This document shows, one piece after another, positions 10,072 through 17,414 of a stretch of 64,000 nucleotides of DNA. The stretch comes from Myxococcales bacterium. Its GTDB lineage: Bacteria > Myxococcota_A > Polyangia > Palsa-1104. Both the position numbers and the translations under genes were made by a program. Where the stretch lies: the NCBI GenBank assembly GCA_003170275.1, contig PNAM01000106.1, positions 265,816 to 329,815 on the forward strand, read 5' to 3'. The first letter of the stretch is position 1. Each line of letters begins with the position of its first letter. The notes under the pieces were generated by a model that was not told where the DNA came from, ran no database searches, and saw only the letters and a list, made by a program, of their open reading frames with translations.

Positions 10072-11686
10072 CGCGGCGCTCCTGCAGGCGATTGATGACC
10101 GTCGTCAGCGACGGGCCGGAGGCCATCCACGAGAGCGCATCGGGCCAGAACTTGAGGCGCTGCGTAAAGCGCTCGGAGAAGCCCCACAGCCGCGTGATCT
10201 TGAAAAAGTACGGCCGCATGTTGGGCAGCTTCCACAACGGATAGGTGAAGCCGTAGACCGCCCACCCGGGCAGCAGCGCCTTCTTGAGCAGGCCGGGCTC
10301 GGTGACGTCGCGATCCCCGTCGGCCAGCGCGCGCTGCTGGAAGCGATCTTGATCGATCATGCGCTGCTTGGTCGACCACTGCAGGCGGTAGTGCTTGGCG
10401 AGCATCTTGGGCGTCCAGTTCGCCTTGTCCTGCAGGTTGTAGAGCTCGGAGATCTCGCCCAGCTCGTACAGCGCGGTCTGCATGACCACGTGCGGCCGCG
10501 CCCACCCCTCCCGATACTTGAAGGCGTTCAGCTTCAGGACCGTGTCCTGGCAGTAGTCGAACTCCTGGTTGAGCCCGGCGACCATCTTCGGGCACGGGGC
10601 CTTGCCGTGGCAGGCGTCGACGATCATCGGCACCACCTGGACCAGCTGCCGGCACGCGGTCTCGATCCCGATCGAGTACAGCGCGTCGGAGAACCAGGCG
10701 GCGTCACCGACGAGAGCGTAGCCCTCCAGGCCGATCCAATGATCGGAGCGGTAGGGCAGGTGCGCATAGTATTGATAGGGCTCGAGAGCGCGCGCGCCCT
10801 CGAGCGCGTCGATGACCGGCGGGAACTTGCGCATCATTTCCCAGAAGCCGCGGTCGTCGGTCTTCACGTTCGGCTGGTGCTGATCCTTGTCGAACGACAC
10901 GCCCACCGACGTCAGGTCCTGGTTCTGGTGGATCCACCACACCCAGAAGCCGGGACCGGTGAAGTGGATGGTGTGCCGGCGGCGGTCGATCCCCTGGAAG
11001 GTGTTCCAGAAGGCGGCGTCGGTGCGCACGTTGGTGAAGCGGTTCCACACCGCGGCGGTGTTGAGCTCGCGGACCGGGTGGGTGATGCCGAGCTGCCGGC
11101 CGAGCACGGTGCGACGACCGCTGGCGTCGAGCACCCAGCGGCAGTCGACCTCGTGCGGGCGGCCGTCGCCATGAAGCGAATAATGAACCGTGTGCTTGCC
11201 CTGGCCGAGCGCGACGTTCTCGACGCTGGCGCCGTGCAGCCAGCGGGCGCCTTCGTGCTGCGCCATCATGGCCACGTGCGCGTTCATGCCGGTGCGCTCG
11301 ACGTGGAAGGTCGGGATCAGCCGCTTGAACGCGCCCGGGATCTTTTCGAGCGGCGTCAGCGACAGGAGTAGCTCGTGGCAGTCCTCGATGGTGCGCGGCA
11401 AAGGGGCGTTGCCGTCGGCGCTGCGCGGGCGGATCACGAAGTCGAAGCCGAACTTGCGGAACGCGTTGGCCTTGAGCCAGTCGGTGAGCCCGAGCTCGTG
11501 GCGCAGGAACACGCTCGAGCCCTCGGTGATCGCCTCGCCGACGACCACCTTCTGCTCCTTGCCGAGCGGACGCGATTCGAGCACCAACGTGCGCAGGCCG
11601 CGGCGCTGCAGCATCACGCTGGCCATCGAGCCGACCAATCCGCCGCCGATGATCACGACGTCGCACCCCGCCCGCTTGCCGTCCAT
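10058..11686 (-). CDS. FAD-dependent oxidoreductase, flavin-dependent halogenase-like
   Basis: Class A flavin monooxygenase/halogenase superfamily, 542 residues. The Rossmann motif VVIIGGGLVGSMASVMLQRRG is at the N-terminus, GEAITEG follows as in halogenases, and LVGDAAWFSDALYSIGIE is the second FAD motif. In tryptophan halogenases a conserved Lys lies just after this region; FRKFGFDF here may be its equivalent. The halogenase signature WxWxIP appears as FWVWWIHQ, so the tryptophans are kept but the Pro is not. Halogenation is therefore possible but unproven; a hydroxylase or geranylgeranyl-reductase-like role is an alternative. It follows the CrtI-like gene by 12 bases, which suggests action on a polyene or carotenoid-type product. 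Confidence 0.82.
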   Translation of the reverse strand: MDGKRAGCDVVIIGGGLVGSMASVMLQRRGLRTLVLESRPLGKEQKVVVGEAITEGSSVFLRHELGLTDWLKANAFRKFGFDFVIRPRSADGNAPLPRTIEDCHELLLSLTPLEKIPGAFKRLIPTFHVERTGMNAHVAMMAQHEGARWLHGASVENVALGQGKHTVHYSLHGDGRPHEVDCRWVLDASGRRTVLGRQLGITHPVRELNTAAVWNRFTNVRTDAAFWNTFQGIDRRRHTIHFTGPGFWVWWIHQNQDLTSVGVSFDKDQHQPNVKTDDRGFWEMMRKFPPVIDALEGARALEPYQYYAHLPYRSDHWIGLEGYALVGDAAWFSDALYSIGIETACRQLVQVVPMIVDACHGKAPCPKMVAGLNQEFDYCQDTVLKLNAFKYREGWARPHVVMQTALYELGEISELYNLQDKANWTPKMLAKHYRLQWSTKQRMIDQDRFQQRALADGDRDVTEPGLLKKALLPGWAVYGFTYPLWKLPNMRPYFFKITRLWGFSERFTQRLKFWPDALSWMASGPSLTTVINRLQERRAARS

Positions 11687-11698
11687 CTCGCGAGAGTA

Positions 11699-13225
11699 TC
11701 AGCGTCGCTGCAGCTCGTCGAGCGCGAGGCGCGTGGCCATGCGCGCCGACAGACAGACCATTGGCAGACCAGCGCCGGGATGCACCGTGCCTCCTGCCAG
11801 ATAGAGCCCGGTCAGGCCGGGGACCTGGTTCGACGGCCGCTTGAACGCCGCCATCTTGGAGTTCGAGGCCAGGCCGTAGATCGCGCCGCGCGACGACGGA
11901 AAGCGCGACGCGACGTCGACCGGCGTGAGCTCCTCGGACGCTTCGGCCTCGAGCGTCCAGCCGTGGCGCTGGAGCACGCGGGCGATTCGTTCGCGGCAGC
12001 GCGGAGCCTCGCGGGTCCAGTCGACGGCCGCGCCCTTCTTGTCGAGCGGTGGCGCATTCGTGAGGAGAAAGCAGCGCTCGGTCGCACCGTCGCCGGCGAC
12101 GCTCGGGCGATCCTCGGCACACAGGTAGACGGTGGGGTCTTCGGGCGGCCGGCGTTGCACGATCAGCTCGTCGAACTCGCGCTGATAGTCGCGCGAGAAG
12201 AAGACGTTGTGGTGGATCAGCTCGAGGGGGGCGCGCCGGGCCACCGCGAGCAGCACGTAGGCGGAGAGCGACAGCTCCTCGGCTGCGTACTTGTCGGCCA
12301 GCTTGCGGATCGACTTGGCGCGCGGGAGCAGGTGCTCGTAGACGTGGGCGACGTCGCAGTTGGCGACAACCACGTCCGCGCGCTCGACCTGCCCGCGCAA
12401 TCGCACGCCGACGGCGCGCTCCTCAACTTTGCGCGCGCCCGTCTCGGTGACGATCTCCTCGACGTCCGCGCCGGTGACCACCTCGACGCCGAGATCGCGC
12501 GCGAGCTGCAGGAGCCCGTTGGCGAGCTGATAGATGCCGCCGCGGCAGGCGAAGATGCCGAACGCGTTCTCCACGTGCGCGATCACCGCCAGCGTGCCGG
12601 GCGCGTGGAATGGAGACGAGCCGTTGTAGGTGGCGTAGCGCCCGAAGAGCTGGCGCAGCCGCGGATCGGGAAAGAACTCCTCGACGGCCTTCCACAAGGT
12701 CCGCATCCCGTCGATGTGGGTCATCTGCAGCAGCGCGCGCGGGCTCATGAGCTCGCGCATGGAGATCGGCCGCTCCATGAACGGCCCGTGCACCACGTCG
12801 TAGATCTTCGCCGCGTGCTTGCGCCAGGCGAGATAGCCGCGCGCGTTGGCCGCGCCGGCGAAGCGCTCGATCGCCGCGCGCGAGCGTTCCTGATCGCAAT
12901 ACAGATCGAGCACCGAGCCGTCGGCGAACAAGTGCCGGCACAGCGGATCGACCGGCTCGAGCTGAACGTACGCGGCCATCTTCTCCGCCCCGCCGAACAG
13001 CTCCTCGAACACATGGCGCATGGTGAGCACCGACGGGCCGGCGAGAAAGCGCCGCCCGCCCACCTCGACCTCGCGCAGCTTGCCGCCCACGGTCTCGGCG
13101 CGCTCGTAGAGCCGGACGCGCACGCCGGCGCGCTGCAGGTGGATGGCCGCCGCGAGCCCGCCGACTCCGGCGCCGACGACGATCGCGGACTTCCCGTTGA
13201 TCATGGAAACGGATGAGTGAAGCAC
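11699..13225 (-). CDS. CrtI-family phytoene desaturase / carotenoid dehydrogenase
   Basis: FAD-dependent desaturase of the CrtI/CrtD family, which inserts double bonds into carotenoid backbones at the membrane surface. The dinucleotide-binding motif VVGAGVGGLAAAIHLQRAG is followed by ERAETVGGKL, and the C-terminus carries GLYLAGGTVHPGAGLPMVCL, the hallmark FAD-binding end of CrtI proteins. Length is 508 residues from GTG 13225, or 501 from ATG 13204; the GTG has GGAAG just upstream. Substrate (phytoene or a hydroxycarotenoid as for CrtD) cannot be told. It heads a minus-strand run and is divergent from rbfA with only about 32 bases between starts. Confidence 0.9.
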   Translation of the reverse strand: MLHSSVSMINGKSAIVVGAGVGGLAAAIHLQRAGVRVRLYERAETVGGKLREVEVGGRRFLAGPSVLTMRHVFEELFGGAEKMAAYVQLEPVDPLCRHLFADGSVLDLYCDQERSRAAIERFAGAANARGYLAWRKHAAKIYDVVHGPFMERPISMRELMSPRALLQMTHIDGMRTLWKAVEEFFPDPRLRQLFGRYATYNGSSPFHAPGTLAVIAHVENAFGIFACRGGIYQLANGLLQLARDLGVEVVTGADVEEIVTETGARKVEERAVGVRLRGQVERADVVVANCDVAHVYEHLLPRAKSIRKLADKYAAEELSLSAYVLLAVARRAPLELIHHNVFFSRDYQREFDELIVQRRPPEDPTVYLCAEDRPSVAGDGATERCFLLTNAPPLDKKGAAVDWTREAPRCRERIARVLQRHGWTLEAEASEELTPVDVASRFPSSRGAIYGLASNSKMAAFKRPSNQVPGLTGLYLAGGTVHPGAGLPMVCLSARMATRLALDELQRR

Positions 13226-13257
13226 AAAACTTCCAATTCGATAAGATGCGAACCTGA

Positions 13258-13617
13258 ATGAGAGATGAAACCGCAGGGCACAGACACAATCGGCTGCAAC
13301 AGCTCATGCACGAGGAGGTGGAGTCGCTGATTCGCGACGAGGTGACCGACCCGCGGCTGCAAGAAGTGCACTGCACGCTGGTGGAGCTGTCGGTCGACTA
13401 TCGATCGGCGCGCGTGCACTTCGTGACCGCGCCGGGGAAGGAGTCGCCGGCGGAGATCGCCAAGGTCGACAAGGCGTTCGACCGCGCCACCGCGTTCTTG
13501 CAGAGCCGCCTCGGCGAGGCGCTCGATCTCAAGCGCGTGCCCGCGTTGCGGTTCGTCTACGATCGCGACGGCGCGGCGCGGCTGCGCGCGGAAGATCTGA
13601 TGAAGAAGGGGCAATAG
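13258..13617 (+). CDS. rbfA: Ribosome-binding factor A
   Basis: Small KH-domain protein, 119 residues, that binds the 30S subunit during 16S rRNA 5'-end maturation and cold adaptation. Recognised by the RbfA pattern: N-terminal helix (RHNRLQQLMHEEVESLI), DEVTDPRLQEVHCTLVELSV, the helix DKAFDRATAFLQSRLGEAL, then KRVPALRFVYD. It is not beside nusA, infB or truB here, unlike the common arrangement; the downstream neighbour is an acetyltransferase that begins two bases after its stop. Confidence 0.9.
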   Translation: MRDETAGHRHNRLQQLMHEEVESLIRDEVTDPRLQEVHCTLVELSVDYRSARVHFVTAPGKESPAEIAKVDKAFDRATAFLQSRLGEALDLKRVPALRFVYDRDGAARLRAEDLMKKGQ

Positions 13618-13618
13618 C

Positions 13619-14413
13619 CTGCTGCGCGTTCGGGCCGCGACGGCGGCCGACCATCCGCTGTTCGCGCGGCTCATGCCCGAGCTGCGCGTCGACGATCCGG
13701 TGCCGGGCGCCGACGTGTTCGCGCGTATGGCCCCGTACGTGGTGATCGCCTGCGACGGCGAGCGGGCGATCGGTTACGCGTTCTGGCAGCGGTACGGCGC
13801 GAACGTGCACGTGGTGCAGCTGGTGGTCGATCCGGCCGCGCGCGGGTGCGGCGCGGGCCGCGCGTTGCTCGAGGAGATCCGCGCGCGGGCGCTGGCCGCC
13901 GGATGCACGCGTTGGTTCCTCTACGTCATGCGCGACAACCTGCCGGCGCTGCGGCTGTACGGGCGCACCGGTTTCGAGCGCGCGCTCGAGGCCTGGGCGC
14001 TGCGCATCGGTTGGCCGCAGATCGACGGGCTCGCCGGAGACGGCGACGCCGTCGCGTACACGCCCGACCCGTCGGAAGAGATCGCGATCGCCAAACGGTT
14101 CTCGCTGGTCCCCGAGCTGCTCGCCGCGATCCGCGCGCGCCCCCACATTACGTTTGTTGCGCTCCGCGAGGCGGCCGCGCTCGCCGGCTTCGCTGCGCTC
14201 GATCCCACCTTCCCGCGCGTGCGTCCGTTCCGGGTGATCCGCACCGGGCTCGCGCGCGCGCTCTTCGAGGCGCTCCGCCCGCACGTCGATCTCGCGCGCC
14301 CCCTCCACGTGATCGTCGAAGAGGATCGCCCGCTCGTCGACGCCCTCCTTGCCGCCGGCGCCGCTGTCTCCCACGAGCTGTACCAGCTAGCCGCCCCGCT
14401 CACCGTCTCCTGA
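13619..14413 (+). CDS. GNAT-family N-acetyltransferase, probable CTG start
   Basis: Acetyl-CoA-dependent acyltransferase of the GNAT fold, substrate unknown. The acetyl-CoA loop is VVDPAARGCGAGRALL, followed by MRDNLPALRLYGRTGFERA, the usual beta5-alpha4 region. The first ATG (13673) would remove strand beta1 and helix alpha1, which are clearly encoded upstream (LRVRAATAADHPLFARLMPE). No ATG, GTG or TTG exists between the upstream in-frame stop at 13601 and 13673, but CTG at 13619 follows an AAGGGG-type ribosome binding site in the end of rbfA at about eight bases. That start gives 264 residues. The last 80 residues (HITFVALREAA onward) look like a degenerate second module. Translation is probably coupled to rbfA. 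Confidence 0.8.
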   Translation: MLRVRAATAADHPLFARLMPELRVDDPVPGADVFARMAPYVVIACDGERAIGYAFWQRYGANVHVVQLVVDPAARGCGAGRALLEEIRARALAAGCTRWFLYVMRDNLPALRLYGRTGFERALEAWALRIGWPQIDGLAGDGDAVAYTPDPSEEIAIAKRFSLVPELLAAIRARPHITFVALREAAALAGFAALDPTFPRVRPFRVIRTGLARALFEALRPHVDLARPLHVIVEEDRPLVDALLAAGAAVSHELYQLAAPLTVS

Positions 14414-15130
14414 CTAGACGAGCGTGACGGCGTCGGGGTCGAGGTGGTCGTGCTGGTTGGCGGCGGCCACGCGCAACGGGTTGGTGCCGTCGCTGACCAG
14501 CGTCGAGACCGAGGCGTTGACGATCTCCATCGCCAGCGCCATGGTCTCGTGCGCGCTCTCGGTGCCGCGCGCGCGCGCGTGACGGAGCGACAGCGCGACC
14601 GGCCCGGCCGAGGTCACGGCCATCACCGCGCCGCCCCCCTGTTGCAGCCGCTCGATCGCGCCCTCGACCCGCTCGGCGAAGCGCGCGAAGGTCTCGGTCC
14701 CTTCCGCCACCAGCTCCTCGGCCGCCCAGGCCATCACCGCGCGCTTGATGAACGCGCGCAGCCGCACGAACGAGTACTCGATGTGCGGCTCGCCGCGCAG
14801 CATGGCGCCCATGTGCGGGCCTTCGTCGATCCAGTGGTGCAGCGCGGCGTTGAGGATCTCGCGGAACGGCATCTCGTCGAGCTCGTCGACGATCACCGGC
14901 GCCGGGTAGCTCATGCCCGCCGCGTGCGCCGCCTCGACGAGGTGCCGCGCGGTGTCGATCTGCCGCTTGCGCGGGCCGCTCACCATCACCTCGATGACCC
15001 GCCGCTCGCCACCCAGGTAGGCGCCCAGCCGCCGTGCCTGTTGCACGCCGAGCGCGGAGAGCACGTCGTAATCTCGGGACTTGGCCGAGGCCTGGCCGTG
15101 CCGGACCAGGTAGATGGTGCTCGCGGGCAT
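14414..15130 (-). CDS. Histidine phosphatase family protein (phosphoglycerate mutase-like)
   Basis: Cytoplasmic phosphatase of the branch-1 histidine phosphatase superfamily. The catalytic signature is IYLVRHGQAS at residues 5-14 from the chosen start, and the second catalytic region is MVSGPRKRQIDTARHL with Glu in DELDEMPF. The frame is open back to ATG 15175, but that codon lies inside the LexA-type box of the divergent imuA promoter, so ATG 15130 (MPASTIYLVRHG), 238 residues, is preferred. The specific substrate is unknown. Its stop directly abuts the stop of the convergent GNAT gene. Confidence 0.88.
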   Translation of the reverse strand: MPASTIYLVRHGQASAKSRDYDVLSALGVQQARRLGAYLGGERRVIEVMVSGPRKRQIDTARHLVEAAHAAGMSYPAPVIVDELDEMPFREILNAALHHWIDEGPHMGAMLRGEPHIEYSFVRLRAFIKRAVMAWAAEELVAEGTETFARFAERVEGAIERLQQGGGAVMAVTSAGPVALSLRHARARGTESAHETMALAMEIVNASVSTLVSDGTNPLRVAAANQHDHLDPDAVTLV

Positions 15131-15160
15131 CGGGTCATCTGCCGATCTTTCTCTCTTCGC

Positions 15161-15196
15161 TTGAAGACTGTTCATCTGTTCAGTATAGTCTCTTCA
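15161..15196 (+). promoter_or_regulatory. LexA-box promoter of the imuA-imuB-dnaE2 cassette, probably leaderless
   Basis: CTGTTCATCTGTTCAGT at 15168-15184 matches 15 of 17 positions of the Myxococcus LexA box as I recall it (CTRHAMRYBYGTTCAGS). It lies in the spacer of a good housekeeping promoter: TTGAAG at 15161-15166, 17 bases, TATAGT at 15184-15189. The expected transcription start is about seven bases further, at or next to the A of the imuA ATG (15196). No ribosome binding site precedes that ATG. Together this predicts an SOS-repressed, leaderless transcript. Confidence 0.72.
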
Positions 15197-15903
15197 TGGC
15201 TGCGACTGCCGCGCGCATCGCCGAAGTGCTCGCGGGTCTGCGGGCCTCTTCGGCGCGTTTGCGTACCGCGGCGGGAATGGAGCGCGGCCATCTGCCGCTC
15301 GGAATCGCGGCCATCGACGAGGCGCTGGGCGGCGGGCTGCCGCGCGGCCGGCTGACCGAGCTGGTCGGCCCGCGCTCGTCGGGGCGCATGTCGATCGCGC
15401 TGGGCGCGCTGGCGGCGGCGCAGCAGCAGGGCGAGCTGGTGGCGGTGGTCGACGTGGCGGATGCGTTCGATCCACGCTCGGCCGAAGCGGCGGGCGTCAC
15501 GCTCGCGCGGCTGTTGTGGGTGCGGCCGCGGTCGTTGGTGGCCGGGCTGCAGGCGGCCGATCGCGTGCTCGATGCGGGCGGGTTCGGGCTGTTGGTGCTG
15601 TACCTGTGCGGCGCGGCGCGGCAGCGCGTGCGCGGCGACGTGGCGTGGGCGCGGCTCGCGCAACGGACCGAGACCGCACGCGCGGCGGTGCTGGTGACGG
15701 GCGAATGGGCGCAGGTCGGATCGTTCGCGGCGGCGACGCTCGAGTCGCGGCGTGCGCGGGTGCACTGGGTGGGCGACGGGGCGGGACGGCTGCTCGAGGG
15801 ATCGGGCGGGCAGGTGCGGGTCGCGCGGAGCAAGGTCGGCCTGCCCGGCGACGAAGCGCCGCTCCAGCTCGCCGTCGCAACCGCCATCGCCATCGGATGG
15901 TGA
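15196..15903 (+). CDS. imuA: ImuA, RecA-like component of the translesion mutasome
   Basis: SOS-induced RecA/SulA-like protein that works with ImuB and DnaE2 in mutagenic lesion bypass. 235 residues. The RecA-like start is visible (GHLPLGIAAIDEALGGGLPR, then GRLTELVGPRSSGRMSIALG, a Walker A-like loop without the canonical GKT), with a later VLYLCGAA strand. The start is ATG 15196, immediately after the LexA-box promoter and consistent with the family N-terminus. imuB begins inside its last codons. The operon order imuA-imuB-dnaE2 is the standard one. Confidence 0.9.
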   Translation: MAATAARIAEVLAGLRASSARLRTAAGMERGHLPLGIAAIDEALGGGLPRGRLTELVGPRSSGRMSIALGALAAAQQQGELVAVVDVADAFDPRSAEAAGVTLARLLWVRPRSLVAGLQAADRVLDAGGFGLLVLYLCGAARQRVRGDVAWARLAQRTETARAAVLVTGEWAQVGSFAAATLESRRARVHWVGDGAGRLLEGSGGQVRVARSKVGLPGDEAPLQLAVATAIAIGW

Positions 15904-17414
15904 CGACGATGGTGCGGGTGGGATTCGTTCACGTGCCGCACTTCTACGTCCAGGCGTTGTTGCGCGCCGATCCCGAGCTCGCCGGCGTGCCGCTGGTGGT
16001 CAGCGACGGCACCGACGCCAACGTGCCGCTGGTGCTCGACGTCTCCGCCGCCGCCGCCCGCCTCGGCCTGCGCCCCGGGCTCACCGTCGCACAGGCGCGC
16101 GCGCTCGCGCCCGAGGCGCTGGTCCGCGCGCGCTCCCCCGAGCTCGAACGCTCGGCGCGCGCCGCGCTCGAGGATCTGGCCGCGCTGTTCTCCCCGCGCA
16201 TCGAGCAGGACGGTGACGCCGCGGTCGCCTTCGACGTCTCGGATCTCGGCCGGCTGTTCGAAACCGAGCTCGAGCTCGCCGGCGCGATCCAGGTGTCGGC
16301 GCGCAAGCTCGGCTTCGACGCGCGCATCGGCCTGGCGCGCGACAAGACCACCGCGCGCGTGGCTGCGCTCAGCCGCGAGGGAGTCACCGTAGTGCCGGCG
16401 GGGCGCGAAGCGGCGTTCCTCGCGTCGCTGCCGGTCGCGCTGCTCGGTCCGTCTCCTGACATGCTACTGACACTATCGCGCTGGGGCGTGCGCGCCATCG
16501 GCGAGCTGGCGTCGCTGCCCAAGGGCGGCGTGGCGCTGCGGCTCGGCAAGGAAGGCGCCCGGCTGGCGCAGGTGGCGCGCGGCCAGGCCGACGATCCGCT
16601 GGTGCCGCGGTCCGAGCCGCTGGTGTTCGAGGAGGGCTGCGATCTCGAGTGGCCGATCGAGGACGTCGAGGCGCTGCTGTTCGTGCTCAAGCGGGTGCTC
16701 GACAACCTGGTGCAGCGGCTGGGCTGCCGCAGCCTGGCCACCGGCGAGCTCACCCTCACGCTCACGCTCGATCGCTCGTTCCTCGACGCGCAGGCGCGCG
16801 CGGGCGCCGCCACCGACGTGCGCACGGTGCCGGTCGGCTCGCCCACGCGCGAGGTGCAGACCCTGCTCGCGCTCGTCCGCGTGCAGCTCGAGAGCGCGCG
16901 CCCGGTCGCGCCGGTGACCGCGCTCAGGGTCCGCGCCACCGCCGAGCGCACCCGCGCCGCGCAGCTCGGCCTGTTCGAGCCCGCCGGCCCATCGCCCGAC
17001 AAGCTCGCCACGCTGCTCGCCCGCTTGTCCGCGCTGGTCGGCAGCGATCGGGTGGGCGCGCCTGCGCTGGTCGATCGTCATCTGCCGGACGCGTTCGCCG
17101 TCCATCCGTTCAACCCACCAAAACACGTAGCCGAAGGAAGGGGCAACGGGATCCGGCAGCTCGCGCTCCACGCCTTCCGGCCCGCGCGTCCCGCCGAGGC
17201 GCGGCTCGATCGTGGCCTCTTGCGAACGCTGCACAGCGACGGGTGCGGCGGTCAGGTGATCGCGCAGGCCGGTCCGTTCCGCGTGCGCGACGGCTGGTGG
17301 CGCGAGCCGATCACCCGCGACTACTTCGACGTCGAGCTCTCCGACGGCGCGATCTACCGCATCTTCCACGACCTCCACGCCGACACCTGGCACTTCGCGG
17401 GTTGCTATGAATAA
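15897..17414 (+). CDS. imuB: ImuB, catalytically inactive Y-family polymerase homologue
   Basis: Adaptor of the mutasome, linking DnaE2 to ImuA and the beta clamp. 505 residues from ATG 15897, which overlaps the imuA stop; ATG 15909 is an alternative. The Y-family fold is visible (VGFVHVPHFYVQALLRADPE, VSAAAARLGLRPGLTVAQA, RIGLARDKTTARVAA), but the catalytic acidic motifs are replaced: the usual DxD-FYA region reads VHVPHFYVQ and the SxDE motif reads FDVSDLG. This loss is normal for ImuB. A possible clamp-binding peptide is QLGLFEP. The C-terminal 100 residues form the ImuB-specific tail. The stop overlaps the dnaE2 start. Confidence 0.93.
   Translation: MVTTMVRVGFVHVPHFYVQALLRADPELAGVPLVVSDGTDANVPLVLDVSAAAARLGLRPGLTVAQARALAPEALVRARSPELERSARAALEDLAALFSPRIEQDGDAAVAFDVSDLGRLFETELELAGAIQVSARKLGFDARIGLARDKTTARVAALSREGVTVVPAGREAAFLASLPVALLGPSPDMLLTLSRWGVRAIGELASLPKGGVALRLGKEGARLAQVARGQADDPLVPRSEPLVFEEGCDLEWPIEDVEALLFVLKRVLDNLVQRLGCRSLATGELTLTLTLDRSFLDAQARAGAATDVRTVPVGSPTREVQTLLALVRVQLESARPVAPVTALRVRATAERTRAAQLGLFEPAGPSPDKLATLLARLSALVGSDRVGAPALVDRHLPDAFAVHPFNPPKHVAEGRGNGIRQLALHAFRPARPAEARLDRGLLRTLHSDGCGGQVIAQAGPFRVRDGWWREPITRDYFDVELSDGAIYRIFHDLHADTWHFAGCYE

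Noticed and set aside
15131..15175. Upstream ATG (15175) for the histidine phosphatase
   Set aside because: It lies inside the LexA-type box and adds residues not typical of the family; ATG 15130 leads straight into the LVRHG motif.
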